Shown: positions 1-13,554, counted from the stretch's first letter. The stretch is DNA of 64,000 nt from Stichopus chloronotus (GCA_021234535.1 CM037837.1:2954218-3018217), one strand, 5' to 3'. Notes: a model not told the origin generated them from the sequence alone. Numbers and translations are program-made.

Positions 1-1088
1 TCTGTTTGAATAGTGTAATCCGCTCCATCTTAACAATGTCGTTAGCCTAACTTGGTGAATGACTGACTCATTTAATTTAAAGACTAGCACTAAACTTTAT
101 CTTGGAGAAATGTCAATAATCTCCACCATTCATGGATGGAACAATCATTCTACCAGTAAGTGCTGTGGCATGTCCACTTACGTGTTATATTTCATATCTT
201 TGTTGTTATAGTTTCTTTTGTTATCGATTGAGAAGTTAATTCACGAAATTTAAAAAAACAAACAGCAAGCACTTTCACTAATATATCTGATTCTAAGACG
301 TCTCAATCGTTACATTGCCATGACATCAAAAGTTCAAGTTTTGTTTCATTTCCCCCTAAATTTTCACTCATGCAGAAATCGTTGGCTATAAGTACATGCG
401 CTATCCATTTCGCAAGTAAACGCAGTAATGCGCAATGACAAGAAATTGCGTCTCATTTTGCCATGAAATACGGGGCTATTTCGCATGCTGTTTGTCACAC
501 ACATCAAGGTATACGCTGTGTTCTTTTTCTCCTCAAAAACGTCTAAGTTGTTAAAAATCTTACTCCAATTTAAGATCATGTGTCAAATTGCCATGGTATT
601 CCAATCCTGTTTGATAGGTATACCCTCTTAGACTATCACAACGACACTTGACTCATAGGAGGGAAGGATACGGTCACTTTGGGGACGAGGTTACCAAAAA
701 CTTGTAAGTCAATTCCAACCTCTCCTCTTGTTGAGTTTGCCTAATGTCTTACAATACTGCAAGACAATAGCTCACTGTTGAGAATAGGCCAACACAATAT
801 GCATGAAAAAGAATAACAGACACAAGAACCAGTAATTGCAGCACAACTGTTTAATTAACCATCTTCGAGAAGAGAAAACTAGAAGAAGAGAATCAGAAGT
901 AAAGATTACTTAAGTTTCCCACCACCGTGGTTCGTTTTAAATCACTTTCAACATTTTAAGCAAGAGAAATTTCCTGGCATCTGCCGTACAGCCCCGGACT
1001 TAGTTGCCTGTGTGTGTGACGGAAAAGAACGAAGTGAAACATTCATTACTTTCATTTTAAGAGCTGACAAGTCACGTGTATAAATATA

Positions 1089-1179
<91 letters not shown>

Positions 1180-1690
1180 AATACTATAATTAAGGAAACA
1201 TAACCCGAAACAGATGATTGACAGAGAAACTCTATAACAAATTTCTCAGCAATATGTTAACCGATCTGCTTAATTTTAGGAAACCTGATAATTTTTTTCC
1301 CTGTGAATAAAATCTTGAGTTGAGTTCAGTTATTGGTCAGTAAATTAAATTCAAGTAATTGCTGTGAAGTATCGCTCACAACTTGGTACTCACTAGTTTA
1401 CCAGCAATTCGTACCATACATCTCGACTAGCTAGCTTATGAACTTTTTAACAATAACGAGAAAGGTTAGAAATATGAGAAATTCAAGTAAACAACTAAGT
1501 AGGTTTTTCGTTGTATCAAAAGACGTGTTTCCTGTAATGATCTTCAGAAGTGACTCTCTTCGGGGTTGGGATTTACCGTTCAGAGGTGGCATCAACATGT
1601 GTGACAGTATCGGATCATGATTTTCTTGACCACTTTTTTTTTGGCGTTGTGGTAAAACGTTTGATACTTAAAATGGAATAAAACTGTACC
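1..1690. other. Left flank, no gene seen
   Basis: No exon with paired splice sites or recognisable protein was found. The only marked structure is the (TA)n array at 1085-1176. This stretch should contain the 3' UTR of the minus-strand cysteine-rich peptide gene, but I see no clear minus-strand AATAAA close to its stop. Confidence 0.4.
1085..1176. repeat. (TA)n microsatellite
   Basis: About 90 bases of almost pure TA dinucleotide, interrupted once by TG near the start. Confidence 0.95.
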
Positions 1691-1824
1691 TCATTGTCTA
1701 CCACAGTTGACAGTACAATCACTTTGTGAGTTATACTGAGCTCCATAACAGTCATTTGGGTTGCCGATGAAGGCACACTCCTTATAGCGGGGCGTGCAGC
1801 ACCAAATCCCACGTTCTTCGAGAT
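1691..1824 (-). CDS. Cysteine-rich peptide, exon 2 (six-Cys core)
   Basis: The 134-nt terminal coding exon follows the acceptor GATGCAG (the AG is 1826-1825) and ends at TGA 1693-1691. It holds all six core cysteines. The reading frame also extends upstream through the intron to 1876, but joining at the acceptor is what gives the continuous signal-peptide precursor. Confidence 0.73.
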
Positions 1825-3732
1825 CTGCATCATGAAATACACAAATACAAATTTTCTCATATCGTCCACTCCACAATTACTGATCTCGTTCAAAGATATG
1901 ATTTCAGCTTATATATAGATATAAAGAATCTCTATTCCTAAAGTATCATACAAAAGTATGCGATGTCTTGTTGATCTCTGCCTGTTTTCTTATGAATTTA
2001 GCAAAAAAAAGACTAAAGAAATTTTTTTTTCAAAACTTCTTTAAGGGCAATTTTAAAATAGCTATTATATTTGAAAAAAGATATGATATACTCTTTTGAT
2101 ATCTTAATGGCGCAAATGATACCCGGTATCACAACCCATTTCAACATACTACGTATTCATTAATCAGTTGTTCAACACACCCAATCCGTAACATGATACG
2201 GTATCATGCATTTTGACAAGTCTCTAAGCCTTCGAACCATGACCTAATCTTGTCAAGTATGATATACATGTCTCGTGGCACGATGTGACACCTAACTACG
2301 GATTCGGTGTTTATCATATAGGTATATCTAGTTCACGGATCTTTTACATTTCTCGTAAACAAAACCTACAGAATTGACTGACGTTTGCTCCGAACAGTAA
2401 TTTATTCACAAACAATAAATGCTTATTAATGCAATGGTAAAGATGCCTTCATGCGTTGAATTAAGGATTTGACATTTTAGTCAACTTGGAAAAGCCAAGG
2501 TGAATAGAACGTTCAGTCTTTCAATGAAGGGAATTATTCACAATGTTGCGCGAATGGAAATCAATCATTGTTTATTTTTGTGTAACAGATTAAGTGATCC
2601 TCAATTTTGCAGTGATATACTGAATTGCGTTTGTACGTACGGCAATGCAACGATCGTTATAACTGTTTGTCTACTAAACCATAGTCGAGCATGTCATGTG
2701 ACCACCAACCCTCCAATCAGATATAGAGGAATCAATAAGTTGTTTAATGCCCATAATAACATTGTGACCAATCATGCGTGTGCATTCGTCCCAGCAGTTT
2801 GCAGGTTTCCTTTGCACTAACCGGTAATGCGACCTTACAGCATATAATTTTTTGTTACTGAAAATCATACTTGGATTCTGCCAAAGGGTTCCATGTGATG
2901 CCGTAACTTTTGTAAACATTTCTCTTTCTCTATTCCAACATTTTAGTTTTTTTCCATTCAGAACACTACTTTTATTAATATACCGGACCTGCATAAGCAA
3001 TCAACCGAGCTAGAGAAATTACACGATTAATTTCCTTTTGCATATTACTTAATTACTGTTATTTAAATTTACCAGTAAACATCAGGGAATAACAATGAAG
3101 TGCGCACACCTACGCACACAAAGAAGAGAAAGCTAGACAAAAGAAGAGGAATGAACAACATATTTTGAAAGTCGTTCTTGTCCCTGGTTACTTCAGAGCA
3201 CATCAAATTGATATTCTGAATACATTTACCACTGATGCATTTTTTAACTTGTAATTAGTGATGAAACAAACGAACAAGCAAAGTAGAGCTAACAATTACC
3301 TTTGGTGTTGTGAGGAATCGTATGTTTGTCTTTTCTTTTTTTCAGCGATCATGACGTTATGACCGCGTTAAAATGTTCAACTGACCCTCTTCCATGCTTG
3401 ATTACACGTTTTTTACCTTTCGACATGACACCTAATACCCCTTGCCATCCACCTCAAGAAAGCCTAAACATTTGACTGACACATCTGAATAACTTTAGAA
3501 GAACGACCATGTGGATCGTCACAGCATGAGGTGATAAAACTGACATAAGGCGATGAGGGTTTGCAACAAGTTGAACCTCACCAAAACAACACAAAAGGTG
3601 AGGTCGCACCGAATGGCTGTTTAGTGTAGGAATTAATGAGAAGAAATAAAGCTTTAACTTACCGTCTATGGTTTCGACAGCTACCAATGAAGCGATCAAT
3701 CCGGCCAATACCAAGAAGCAGAGACCCTTCAT
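1691..3732 (-). CDS. Secreted six-cysteine peptide precursor, two-exon gene
   Basis: The gene encodes a 67-residue precursor: exon 1 is 3732-3663, exon 2 is 1824-1691, and the intron is phase 1 with canonical GT (3662-3661) and AG (1826-1825). The split codon GAC G|AT restores Asp24. Residues 1 to about 18 (MKGLCFLVLAGLIASLVA) are a clear signal peptide. The rest carries six cysteines in the pattern CC-x6-C-x8-C-x10-C-x3-C (Cys32, 33, 40, 49, 60, 64) and ends CGRQ, directly followed by TGA. An acidic-basic EER at 26-28 precedes the cysteine core and could be a processing point. The size, signal peptide and disulfide-rich core fit an antimicrobial peptide, a hormone-like ligand, an inhibitor or a toxin-like peptide; I recognise no specific family. 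Seen: signal peptide, splice sites, cysteine spacing. Inferred: secretion and three disulfides. Confidence 0.72.
1825..3662 (-). other. Intron of the cysteine-rich peptide gene
   Basis: This is a phase-1 intron of about 1.84 kb with GT-AG ends. It contains one member (2186-2320) of a dispersed repeat that also occurs at 6585-6720 and 13305-13445. A 106-codon open frame on the opposite strand (2500-2820) has no recognisable features. Confidence 0.6.
2186..2320 (+). repeat. Dispersed repeat family 1, copy a
   Basis: It shares several words with two other loci in the same order: TATCATGCATTTTG, CAAGTCT, ACCATGACCTAA, GATATACAT, and ACACGAATG-like text (here GGCACGATGTG). The copies are diverged and no ends are clear, so this is an old non-coding repeat of unknown class. 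Confidence 0.5.
3663..3732 (-). CDS. Cysteine-rich peptide, exon 1 (signal peptide)
   Basis: This 70-nt coding exon runs from the ATG at 3732-3730 to G|GTAAGT at the 3663/3662 boundary. It encodes the whole hydrophobic leader and the first residues of the mature or pro region (VETID). The ATG is the first one downstream of the TATA box at 3824-3818, which supports this start. Confidence 0.75.
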
Positions 3733-3817
3733 CTTGACAAAGGATGAGTTGCTGATTAAGTCTGGAAGTTTGCGGCAAAGTTAATTGAAATGTGAAAGCC
3801 CAGTCTGATTTCGTTGA

Positions 3818-3824
3818 ATTTATA
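3818..3824 (-). promoter_or_regulatory. TATA box of the cysteine-rich peptide gene
   Basis: The minus strand reads CTATAAATTC here, with TATAAAT at 3824-3818. It lies 86 to 92 bases upstream of the ATG, which would put transcription start near 3790 and leave a 5' UTR of about 60 bases. Sharp TATA promoters are common for inducible secreted peptides. The site is seen; its function is inferred. Confidence 0.55.
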
Positions 3825-6584
3825 GGGAAAAACGACAAAGGTCTGACATATTGCAATCGCTGATTGGTTCTTAGAGGGATATCTACGTAAAAGTCGTTTC
3901 AAAATTTCCCTTTTGGGTCAAAGGTTCATTTGCTTAAAGGGCAAGTTTTCTGGGTTTTCGTATGTTGTAAACAAGCATCTGTTTTCGAGGAAACGTTATT
4001 GACGTGTAGTGTTGCAAAGGTTCATCGTAAACCAGATTCCGATGCGGAGATTTCGGATTCCTCAGATAAACATTGACACTGAATTAAAACTGCATTAAAA
4101 CTGAAGTTACTCTGATTTCCAATGAACTGATACGTCCATTGTACAATTTTGCTGGACAAGTCTGAATTGGCGATGAAATTTAACTTGAATTTACGCAAAA
4201 ATTCAGATCTGACAGTGGCGGGGTGGATGAGGGATGGGGTGCCGTGGTCCCCCACAAGAGATTTTTAAAAGGCTCTTGCACTCTTTTTTAAGGACCACAT
4301 TGACTTGTTTTGTCAAATGCACCATTTTTTTTTTCAAACCTGTTCAATTTTATTCACATACTAATCGACTATAATGGGCAAACTGAGAGTCTAAGGGGAT
4401 TAGTGAGTAAGTGAGTAAGTAATTAACGATTCAATTTGATTTTTGGAAATTCGTAACCAGACACTTTTTTTACATTGGTCGATTCTTAGTCACAGCCCAC
4501 AGCCCACAGCCCATGCAAGCTAGAATATAAAAAAGCATAAAAACAATCAACAGTCTTCATAACTGTTGAATTTGAATCTTGATTACTTATGGTAGTTGTA
4601 AGCCCTCTCATGTACACCAGCTCAAAATCCTCATACAAATTAATAGATCAACTCAATGTGTCGCTTTGAAATTAAGTCTTTTTTTTTAGGAAGTAAAGCT
4701 TAATCAGAAAGAATCTTCTCCTACTAAATTAATATGTAATTTTGTGCATGTAGCACACTCAGTATATAGAGATAAAGTATCACTGTGAATGAGAAAATAT
4801 GGGAACAAATATTTAATAAGTTCTGGTTTAATGTTTATGTTATATTTCTCACTTTCGCCGTTATATATCAACTTTTTTAATAATAAAATAATAGAAAAAG
4901 GGCAGATCTTTAATGGAAAAAGACGCTACAGAAATGGACGTGATAACACAAGCATTTGTGTACCAGTCTGTCCCAGCTGTTGAACATTCCGAACACAACA
5001 GAAACAATACTCCTCACACACACACACACGTTATGATGGTAGGATATCTGTGGATATTTGCTTAACTACTGAATTCTTTATTATGTTTATTGATGCGCAT
5101 AAATTCTCATAAACATATTGTTAACAAATGCAGTGTGAGTGATGTGGGAACGTTTTTGTTCGAAGATATCTTCAAAAGGGTTCCAGAACAATCCCTCCAG
5201 ACAACCCCCCCCCCTTGACAAATCCCCTAACTCTTCCTTAACCCTAATTCATGTCCTGAAGCAATTTTCAGGTTAGGGTGGGGGGTGTGAGGTGGGATTG
5301 TCCGGGTTGGGGAGTTATTCGGATGAAAATTGCCCAGGGGAGGTTGTCGGGGGGGGGACTGAGTTGTCCAATCAGGTGTCAAAGCCAAGTTGTTTCTTAG
5401 AAATGTCGTTTCCATCTTCGTTATTACTTGCCGACGGTAAAGAAGTAATTACAAATAAACTGTACCCGATTAATACAGATGAAACGTCTGAATATTGAAG
5501 TTTCGTATTCAAGGGGTCAAGATATCTCACACAGTTTTATATCAAATTTCACTGCACCAGCCTATAGGATACTGGGAAGCACATTGGTTCAGTGCGAAAT
5601 TAGATAGCTGTCATGAGGACATATATCTTGTACTGATTGTGGTTATATATGTGTAAATGGAAGCAGCTTTTATAAACGTAAATTGCATACCATAACCTAC
5701 AAACTGTACTGGTTGTTACCGTGAAACTTGATAAGTGGTAAACGAAACACAGATCATGATTTTACAGGTTGGGATCTATTTTGTTGATTTTCAGTCTGGT
5801 ACAATTATTGTAACATTACCTCTCTACAAGCTGGAGAAATGGTGTATTGTAGTTTTCTTCTCCGTGTGGCCATGAAATCTATATCATGTCCAATTTGTCC
5901 ATAGTCAACTCAATTGAGCAGTTGTCTCACTACATTGTCACTACATTCTTTGTTAGGCAAAAGATTTTGCTAAAAGTAATTGACCATAAGTATCTAGGTG
6001 CGGGAGTTTGTGTGAACAATCAGAGGAAGTTTGAGATTGCTGTGTCAAATTGCCATTCGAATTCTGTAACATTATCGATAGCACTTTCAACAAAGGTAGT
6101 TTTTTTTCATCAAACGTTAATCAACGTCGGACTTCGCCTCGACTGCAGGAAAGTGTACCATCGGGTGTTAATGCAATGCACCAGCGCGCATCAAGACAGT
6201 GCAGTATTCTTTAGTTTATGCACAGGTCCAAAGTTTATACACACAAAACGAGAATTTGCTTAAAAAAACGAAAACAAAGAATCTTTGTGTTTGTAAATAA
6301 CCATATTTTTTATTGAAAACAAAGCCCAAGAAAAGGTACTAAACACAATTCGTTGCATGTCAACAATATTTGTGCGCGATAGACAAAGTACCACCATTAT
6401 TGTGTGTAAGATAGCAATATGGTGTTCGATTTGAGTCGTGAGCAACTATACGAAATGTCCCACATAGTACAATAGGCAAAATTGTTCAATTTTGGGGGGA
6501 ATGCAAGATTTTCCAGGGCGTGTGAAACCAGTAGTATAACAAAATGAAACCTTGGCCTGTACTAACGACAAGCTTTGGTATGAT

Positions 6585-6720
6585 CCTATCCGTAACGTTA
6601 TGGACTGCAGACGTGTGACGCTAACCTTTTCTCGTGTTTCTGACCATGACCTAACATCGTGATATGATATCAGGTAAGATATACATTTCTCCAGACACGA
6701 ATGTGAAACTTTACTAAGCA
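6585..6720 (+). repeat. Dispersed repeat family 1, copy b
   Basis: It matches the copy at 2186-2320 through CTATCCGTAAC, ACCATGACCTAAC, GATATACATTTCT and ACACGAATGT, the last two being closest to the copy at 13305-13445. Confidence 0.5.
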
Positions 6721-9700
6721 AAATGTGAGGTATTGGTGTCGATGCATGCCTCCTGTCCGAAGTACCTACATGAACAGTAACAGCTTTTTCTCCTATAGCC
6801 ACATTTCTATTTTATTATTTGGAACGTTTGGAAGCAGGTGCTAAAAATGAATAGCAGCGAACATTATGAAACATGAAGTTGATGACACAACCTCTCCCAC
6901 TTTATCTGATCTAACCATATATTTACAGAGTGAGTAATCACTATACAGCTTATGAGTGAGTATTATATATTATTATCTATGAGAGGGACTTAATTTTACG
7001 TACGACGCGTAATGTGCATATCCTCTAAATGGAAAATGTATAGGCTGTATTCTAATCAACGAAAAATCGTTACAGCCCACATGCATAGACAGGTGTACGA
7101 AAATGAGATGTTTAACTTCGGAAACTTATCAGTCTCTCTAACTTTTAACTGTAAGTTAAGGAAGTTTCACTCTTTCGTTTGAGTCGATTAGCCTGCCACT
7201 TTTTTAATCTAACCGGTTATCGTGTTTCAAGTCCGCTGTCGTAAACTTGTCGGTGGTTGGTGTAAAACTTTCCCATCTTTTGTGATATATTTCTACTTTA
7301 ACTGAATGAGAAATAGATAAGTGGATTGCAGATCATTAGTTTTATCTTTGATAAGCTCTGAATTTATGACTTCAAATTGCTCGCACTTTTCAATCGTCGG
7401 ATATGGAGACAAAACAGGCTTAGACCCTTCACTACGATTCCCCAAGTGCACGGCTGCTGCAGTCTACAGTCTAATTTGTAAATCTTGTAAAAAAAAAAGA
7501 AAAGCATCATCAGAAGTTCAAACACCATTTACTGTTTCAATGCAGCGAACAGCATTTCTTCTCTCGAGCTTTGAATATCACATTTCAATTGTTTACTGAA
7601 CGTCATAGCATTGAGACATTTCATCAACGGATAATCGAAACATTGCTTGTTGTTAGCTTGTTTTTGGAAACAATACACAATGAAATTATATGATATAAAC
7701 CTATTACCTATACATCAAAGTGTGTACATATGTTGAACAAACATAGCGGTCGTCAATATAGCATGAAATTTGTTCCTATGTTACTCCGCTTGAGAGATAT
7801 TGTAATTTGTTTTCATATTCAGACCAAATTTAGTATTTGAGGTTTATTATCATGTAAAACAAGGAAAGTTATTTTGTCCTTGTTTGCTTGTCCTGTTACT
7901 AAACTCTCTTAAAAAGATAACGAAAGAGACTCAACAATTTTGACGTAACGCACAAAAATGTAATCTGATCAATTGCTAAGCCAAGTCATGCATTAATTAA
8001 AGTGTTCTCTTCAAAAACAAAAACAAAAAAATCTTCAATTGTGCATACTACCATTTTCGCTTCTAAAACACTAGGAAATCCATGAGATATATGTCCCGAG
8101 CTTCATCCGTCATCCGTCATAAGTGGCTGACAAAGCTCTCCAAATAGTTTCCTGTATGTGGTAAATATTGGAAATTCTGAGCAGATTTCAGCTAAAGAAA
8201 ACTTCTTCCAATCAACAATCGGTCAGTCGTTCCAAGACGTTTTGGGAAACAAACGCCATTTGTCACATGCAGAAACTCAGGAAGCATTTAGCTGCCTCCG
8301 CCATCACCACCCTTTGTTGGATCATATTATACCACCATCATGAGTCCAAATACTTAAAGCGTTTCCACTGAATATTAAGTTTCAGAGCTCCTTGTAAAAC
8401 AATCCAAAGTTTTGTTCAATAATTGGTCTCTCTTATACAAACTTATTCCAACTAAATTTCAATAAGCTGATTACGTACAAGATTTGACATTCCTTGGTGT
8501 GCAGGAAGTACTAGGGTATATTCACAGTTTACAACACGCATTTAAGTAACGTTCTCTGTATTTCTTTATTATTAACTTATCTAACGATTAAAAACACTTT
8601 AATCCTTTTAATCTTAAATGTCCATCGTTTCATAATACCACATGGAAAGGGATTTAGTATACATGAAGAAATGAAAAGTACTTCTCCAAATGTACTTGGC
8701 ATATATGGCGTATGTTTTATCAGTTGAATCTCACCTTGGATCGTGTTGAGGATCGAATGTAGTCTTTTTAGTTCTTATACTGTGCACTTTAATTATTTAT
8801 TCAACATTTTGAATCACTAACATGTCGAGGACTGTATTTTAGAAGTGAATTTAATCTGTATATGTTGGAAGCAAAAACATTAGAGGAGTGATTCTTAAAG
8901 TGTTTTCGTAGACTATCCCTTTTTGTCCCTTTTTACTTAATCTTGAGCTGTGCTAACGCCTTCTCTTATCTCTCTCTCTCTCTGTTGCATCTCTTATCCT
9001 TTCCCCCCACCCCCTCCCCACATTCATAGTAGGAAACTCAAAAACCTGTTTTCTTTTTTTTATTTGAAGCAACAACAAAAGCTTGTCCGAGGCAGAAATA
9101 CACAACTAATTTGGAACGCCCTAAGTGTAACGAGTGAAGTGCGAAGAGTGATTTTTTTTTTTTTTTTGTTGTTACGCTGCTCTAAATCGCTTTACTGATG
9201 TGTCGTCATCGTCAGGAATCCCCAAATCAATCGAACGCCCATTGCCCATGTGCAATGCATTCGTGACCTGACCCTTTCCGACGCCCTTTGGGGGCGGTAA
9301 GTTAAGGGGCCACATTGAGACCCACTGCACGAGACAGGCCGAAACGTCTCATTTTAAGGGTCATATGTGTTTCACTGCTGATATTCTGTCTAACTGATAA
9401 GTCAGTCATAGTTTTATGCTGTCTTTCTTGCATGAATGGTTATAGTAAAGGCTGTCTTGCATTGATCTCTCGACGTCAATTTTTGGGTTCCCTTATAGAA
9501 CTTTGTTTACTGAATTGATTTGGCACTATTCTTTAAACTTTTTATCATAAACAAAGTTTCCGTAAATTTTTAAAAGTTGTGATGTGTACCTTAAACATGC
9601 TTTTTTTCACAGCGGAACAACAATTGATAAGAGATTACTTTGTTCCACCTTTATTTTTTCCCTTTGGTAATCGTTCATTGTTTTATTCATTTTAGTGATC

Positions 9701-10202
9701 ATGTGGATGAGTTTGTCACAGTATTTTTAAGTAAATTTGCTAATTTCACCTCTTACCGAGTTAACGTGTTTACTCTGTAGACAAGGAATCAATCCCAAAC
9801 GCTCAGTTCTGTTTTTGAGTTCAAAATTATCATGGTGAAGGGTTCATACATAATCTTTTCCTAGAACTTGGGCATAAAAGAGATCTCATATTAATAACAA
9901 CTGAATAGTCTGTAAGTAGTCTAAAGGTATTTTAACCAGAGGTCACGTTTTGAATTATCTAACTAGGACACAATATGTGGTATAGCTGGGATATGTTCAA
10001 ATGCGAAGGGGATGGGGGGGGGGGGGTGGTCAAAAGCAAAGATTTCAGTAATATTTTCCAGGTCTCATAGGCCGTCAATACGTGTTTCTAAATTCGTGGA
10101 GGTGACATCATGGGGGGTAAGCGGGTCTGATTTTGTGTAAGGGTATTACTTCTTATGTGATGAAACTAATGACTGATCGCCGTTCGTTGTTTGATGGTTC
10201 TA

Positions 10203-10290
10203 ACGGAGAGAGAGAGACAGACAGAGACACAGACAGACAGAGAGAGACACAGAGGTGGGGAGAGGTGGGGAGAGAGAGAGAGAGAGAGAA
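10203..10290 (+). repeat. (GA/CAGA)n low-complexity tract
   Basis: A purine-rich run of GAGA and GACAGA units followed by GGTGGGGA and a pure GA run. The open frames over it on both strands are products of the repeat. Confidence 0.9.
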
Positions 10291-10743
10291 AAAAAATGAT
10301 TTAGAGGATGTTGCAGAATGTGGCTGAATGGTGGGGTGGCTAAAAAAAAAATTCACATTTCTATGTGCTGCCAAATATGGCTCATGTAACTCGGTTACAC
10401 ATTAATGTCTATTTAGCATTAATTCAGAGATCAATTCCTATGCCTCTATCGCATTTGTTCACTGACAAAAGACAAAATAAATCATGTTTTCACAGATGCA
10501 AAATCTATGAATACTTCACAAGTTCCTTTTCTCGTCCATGGATGCTTTAAATTCACAGGATTGGAGGTCTAAGATTGCAGTTTCTCATCCTTGCTCCATT
10601 CCATATTGACCATAATGTAAGTATAATGTGCCCTTCACAAGACCCTCCTCTCCTCGCAGGTCCGAACTTTCACTCAAACTCAGTAACAAGGTTTCAACAT
10701 ATCCAGTACGCACTGTCGCCATCTTGCGCCAATAAAGAACCAT

Positions 10744-10968
10744 GCGCTCGATAAGTAAGGGCGGTGTGCCTTTTAATTTTTTCCCCTGCTGATCTAGTAT
10801 CAGAGCCTGGTACATCTTGCACACTAAACGTCCTCTATATCTATGGCATGTTATTAACATACATATGCAATAGATATAGAGTACGCTTTGTGTGCGAAGA
10901 TGTACCAGGCTATCAGAGTAGATCTTCTGGAAAACTGAAGCGGATACCGCAATCAGTTATCGGGCGCC
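10744..10968. mobile_element. Foldback (MITE-like) element of about 225 bp
   Basis: The two halves are near-perfect reverse complements. The left arm contains CTGGTACATCTTGCACAC and TCTATATCTAT; the right arm contains the complements GTGTGCGAAGATGTACCAG and ATAGATATAGA. Similarity extends outward to CGATAA-type text on both sides. The loop is only a few tens of bases. No coding capacity is present, so it is a small non-autonomous element or a decayed pair of inverted copies. Confidence 0.65.
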
Positions 10969-13304
10969 TTTACCTTTGACATATATAGGAAGTGTATTTC
11001 ATCGTAAGAAAAAGACCTATGATTACAACTGAACACATGTTTTTTTTTTTTAATGTTTGATAGGTTTTAATGAATGACTCCGGGAATTGGAAAGGAAATG
11101 TTATTATCCTGTCAGAACAATTTCATGTGTGTCTGTATACGTTTGGACACTTCATTACGTCCATAAGCTATGACGTAATAGAAAACTGGTTGCAATTTTG
11201 AAATTACCAAACAATTTAAGTCGCGGTGTAAAAGAGACAACTGCTTTAAAATAGAGAACTACAGAGAGTGACGAATTTCCATCGTTTTGGTAAAAATTCA
11301 ATTCATTTTATCTATTCCTGCAGGGAACAATACATGGTGTACAATGACATACACGATGGCATAGTAAGAAAAGCTAAGGCTTAACTATCATCACTGCATG
11401 GAAAAGAAGAAAAACAGAAAGAAGTATGAGTACTTAATGATTACTTTTTCCTCTAACTCGAGGAAATAGTCAGTGGAAAAGCAACAAAATGACAGAACAA
11501 TAACAAACAAAACAACACAACACAATAACAACGACATGATAGGTAACAATACAGGTTAAAGAGACTGTACACTGTTCTCTATTATTTGGTGATGGTATCC
11601 ATGACCACAGCTTGTTCTGAGAACTGAATTACTTTTTCTGCTATCTTCAGAGTTTTATAGATTAAAACGTTTGCTTTGTTTCAGTATTTATGTACTTGTT
11701 TGTATTCTTGTCTCTTGTTCGCTTTTTCTCAGGGGAGTCTGAGGATGTGATTTTCCTTTAAGAGTTTCGTTTCACGCTTGCGCTCTTTGTGCTGACGTCG
11801 TGAACTGTGAAAAGATGTGACCATCTGATGGTTCAAAACGCTGAAGTTACAACGCACGAGGCGTGAAAATTATCATCTGGTCAAGTATACAACCCTTCTT
11901 GTTATTTCATTGTCTAATGTTCATAAATGATATTTGAATATTTCATTTTTTTTTATTATATTACTAAGTGAACATGATTGACTTCGCGTTTCTCTGTCGA
12001 TACATAAATCATTTATATGGACAGTTTGTCTCTTGTAAGTTAAACGGGTTTAAAATGGTTGTGGTACTCCATTATCCGCTTCTCCCGATTGCTTCATATT
12101 TCCTCACCACACCTTAGCTCAATTCATTTTACTTGTCTTGAACATAACGGATTAAATCTGTTTTGTCAATTACTTTGAAAATTAGTAACCGGTACAGAAC
12201 TTGAAATTTAACAATATTAGTGTCTGTTTTTTATTGTGACAAATAAAAGTTACAGACGTTTCACTTCAAGAGCTTTCTCGATTCTTCTCTAAGTTTTTGT
12301 TTATTTTGTGTCTAACTTCAACGCACGTATATCACGTCACTGACGTTTGTAACATAATAAAAAAAGAAGACTATGGGTAACATGAATACACGATTGACGT
12401 TTGTAAAGTTTATTGTTAGCTTTGCGACTTCAAACACTCCCTTATAACGTAAAAATTGTAAGATTACAGATTGCTAATGCAAAATAGATGGCGGTTTTCG
12501 AGAAAGCAAAGTGTATTAAATTGCCATTGAATTGTGTGATGGTCTTATAAACATCCGTGGGTATATTTTCTCGGAACGTGACTCAACCGGTCACTGTATT
12601 CCATGGACTATTGGCACATGTCGAATTTTTCGAGACCTCTGCACACATGGTCACTGGCAAGGATTCATGCACCTAACCTTCCTAACAGGTATTTGTGTAC
12701 ACCGTTTTCAAACTATATACCGAATGTAGTCAGTTCATTGTGTGGGAGTACGGTAATATGTGTACGTCCCTTGTGAGGCTAGAATTCAGCTCAAGACTCC
12801 AGTTCGGTTCTGACCAACCCCCGTCGAGGTCCTCCAGGGTTCGGTGTACGAGAGCAAGGAAAGTACGGTAACGAATGATATGCCACAAAAAGTACCATAC
12901 CACCGTCGGGCCATTGCAACCCTGCGTACCTCAAGCTCTAGCACGACTTTACCTGACCAGTAGAGCAAGAAACTTTGGTCCGCTCTTTACAAAGAACGGC
13001 CATCATGCCAGCTGATTGCGTAGTAATCTGAAATAATCTTGAATGAACTACATTCGAGGAGGTGAGTGGGAACTCTTGATTGACTGCACACGGAAAGGTA
13101 GCGTAGATGTTGTTTCCCAGGTTGGTAAGTGGAAGATGGAAGATTAAGGAGGCTAGGTCCTATTTTTTTTTTCCATAAAATATCACATCATGCTTCAACT
13201 GATATGTCAACTTTCTCTGTTTTTTTAACCATTAAAGTCATATTTTCTTTGTCAGTCTGATTTCCGTTATACTCAATCCCTTAATCACAAACTTGCTTGG
13301 ATCC

Positions 13305-13445
13305 AATTCATAACATTATATCATGCATTTTGGCAAGTCTGTCAACTTGTATCTCCTTATTTTTCATAATGTCTCTGAACATAAACTATCCCTTGTCCGA
13401 TACGATATACATTTCTTTGGCGAGACACGAATGTTAGATATAGGT
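13305..13445 (+). repeat. Dispersed repeat family 1, copy c
   Basis: It shares ATATCATGCATTTTGGCAAGTCTGT with copy a, and GATATACATTTCT plus GAGACACGAATGT with copy b. It bridges the other two and so defines the family. Confidence 0.5.
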
Positions 13446-13554
13446 CGATTTTCTGTTGGGGGTTTACAGTCGTGGCGTGACTGCCCGCCGTCGGATATCC
13501 TGGTCGTTATTATAGAGGAAGCTCCAGCTACAACAGAGACAGAGAGATGATGGT

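Noticed and set aside
2500..2820. 106-codon plus-strand ORF opposite the peptide gene intron
   Set aside because: No signal peptide, motif or splice context; length is within chance for this composition.
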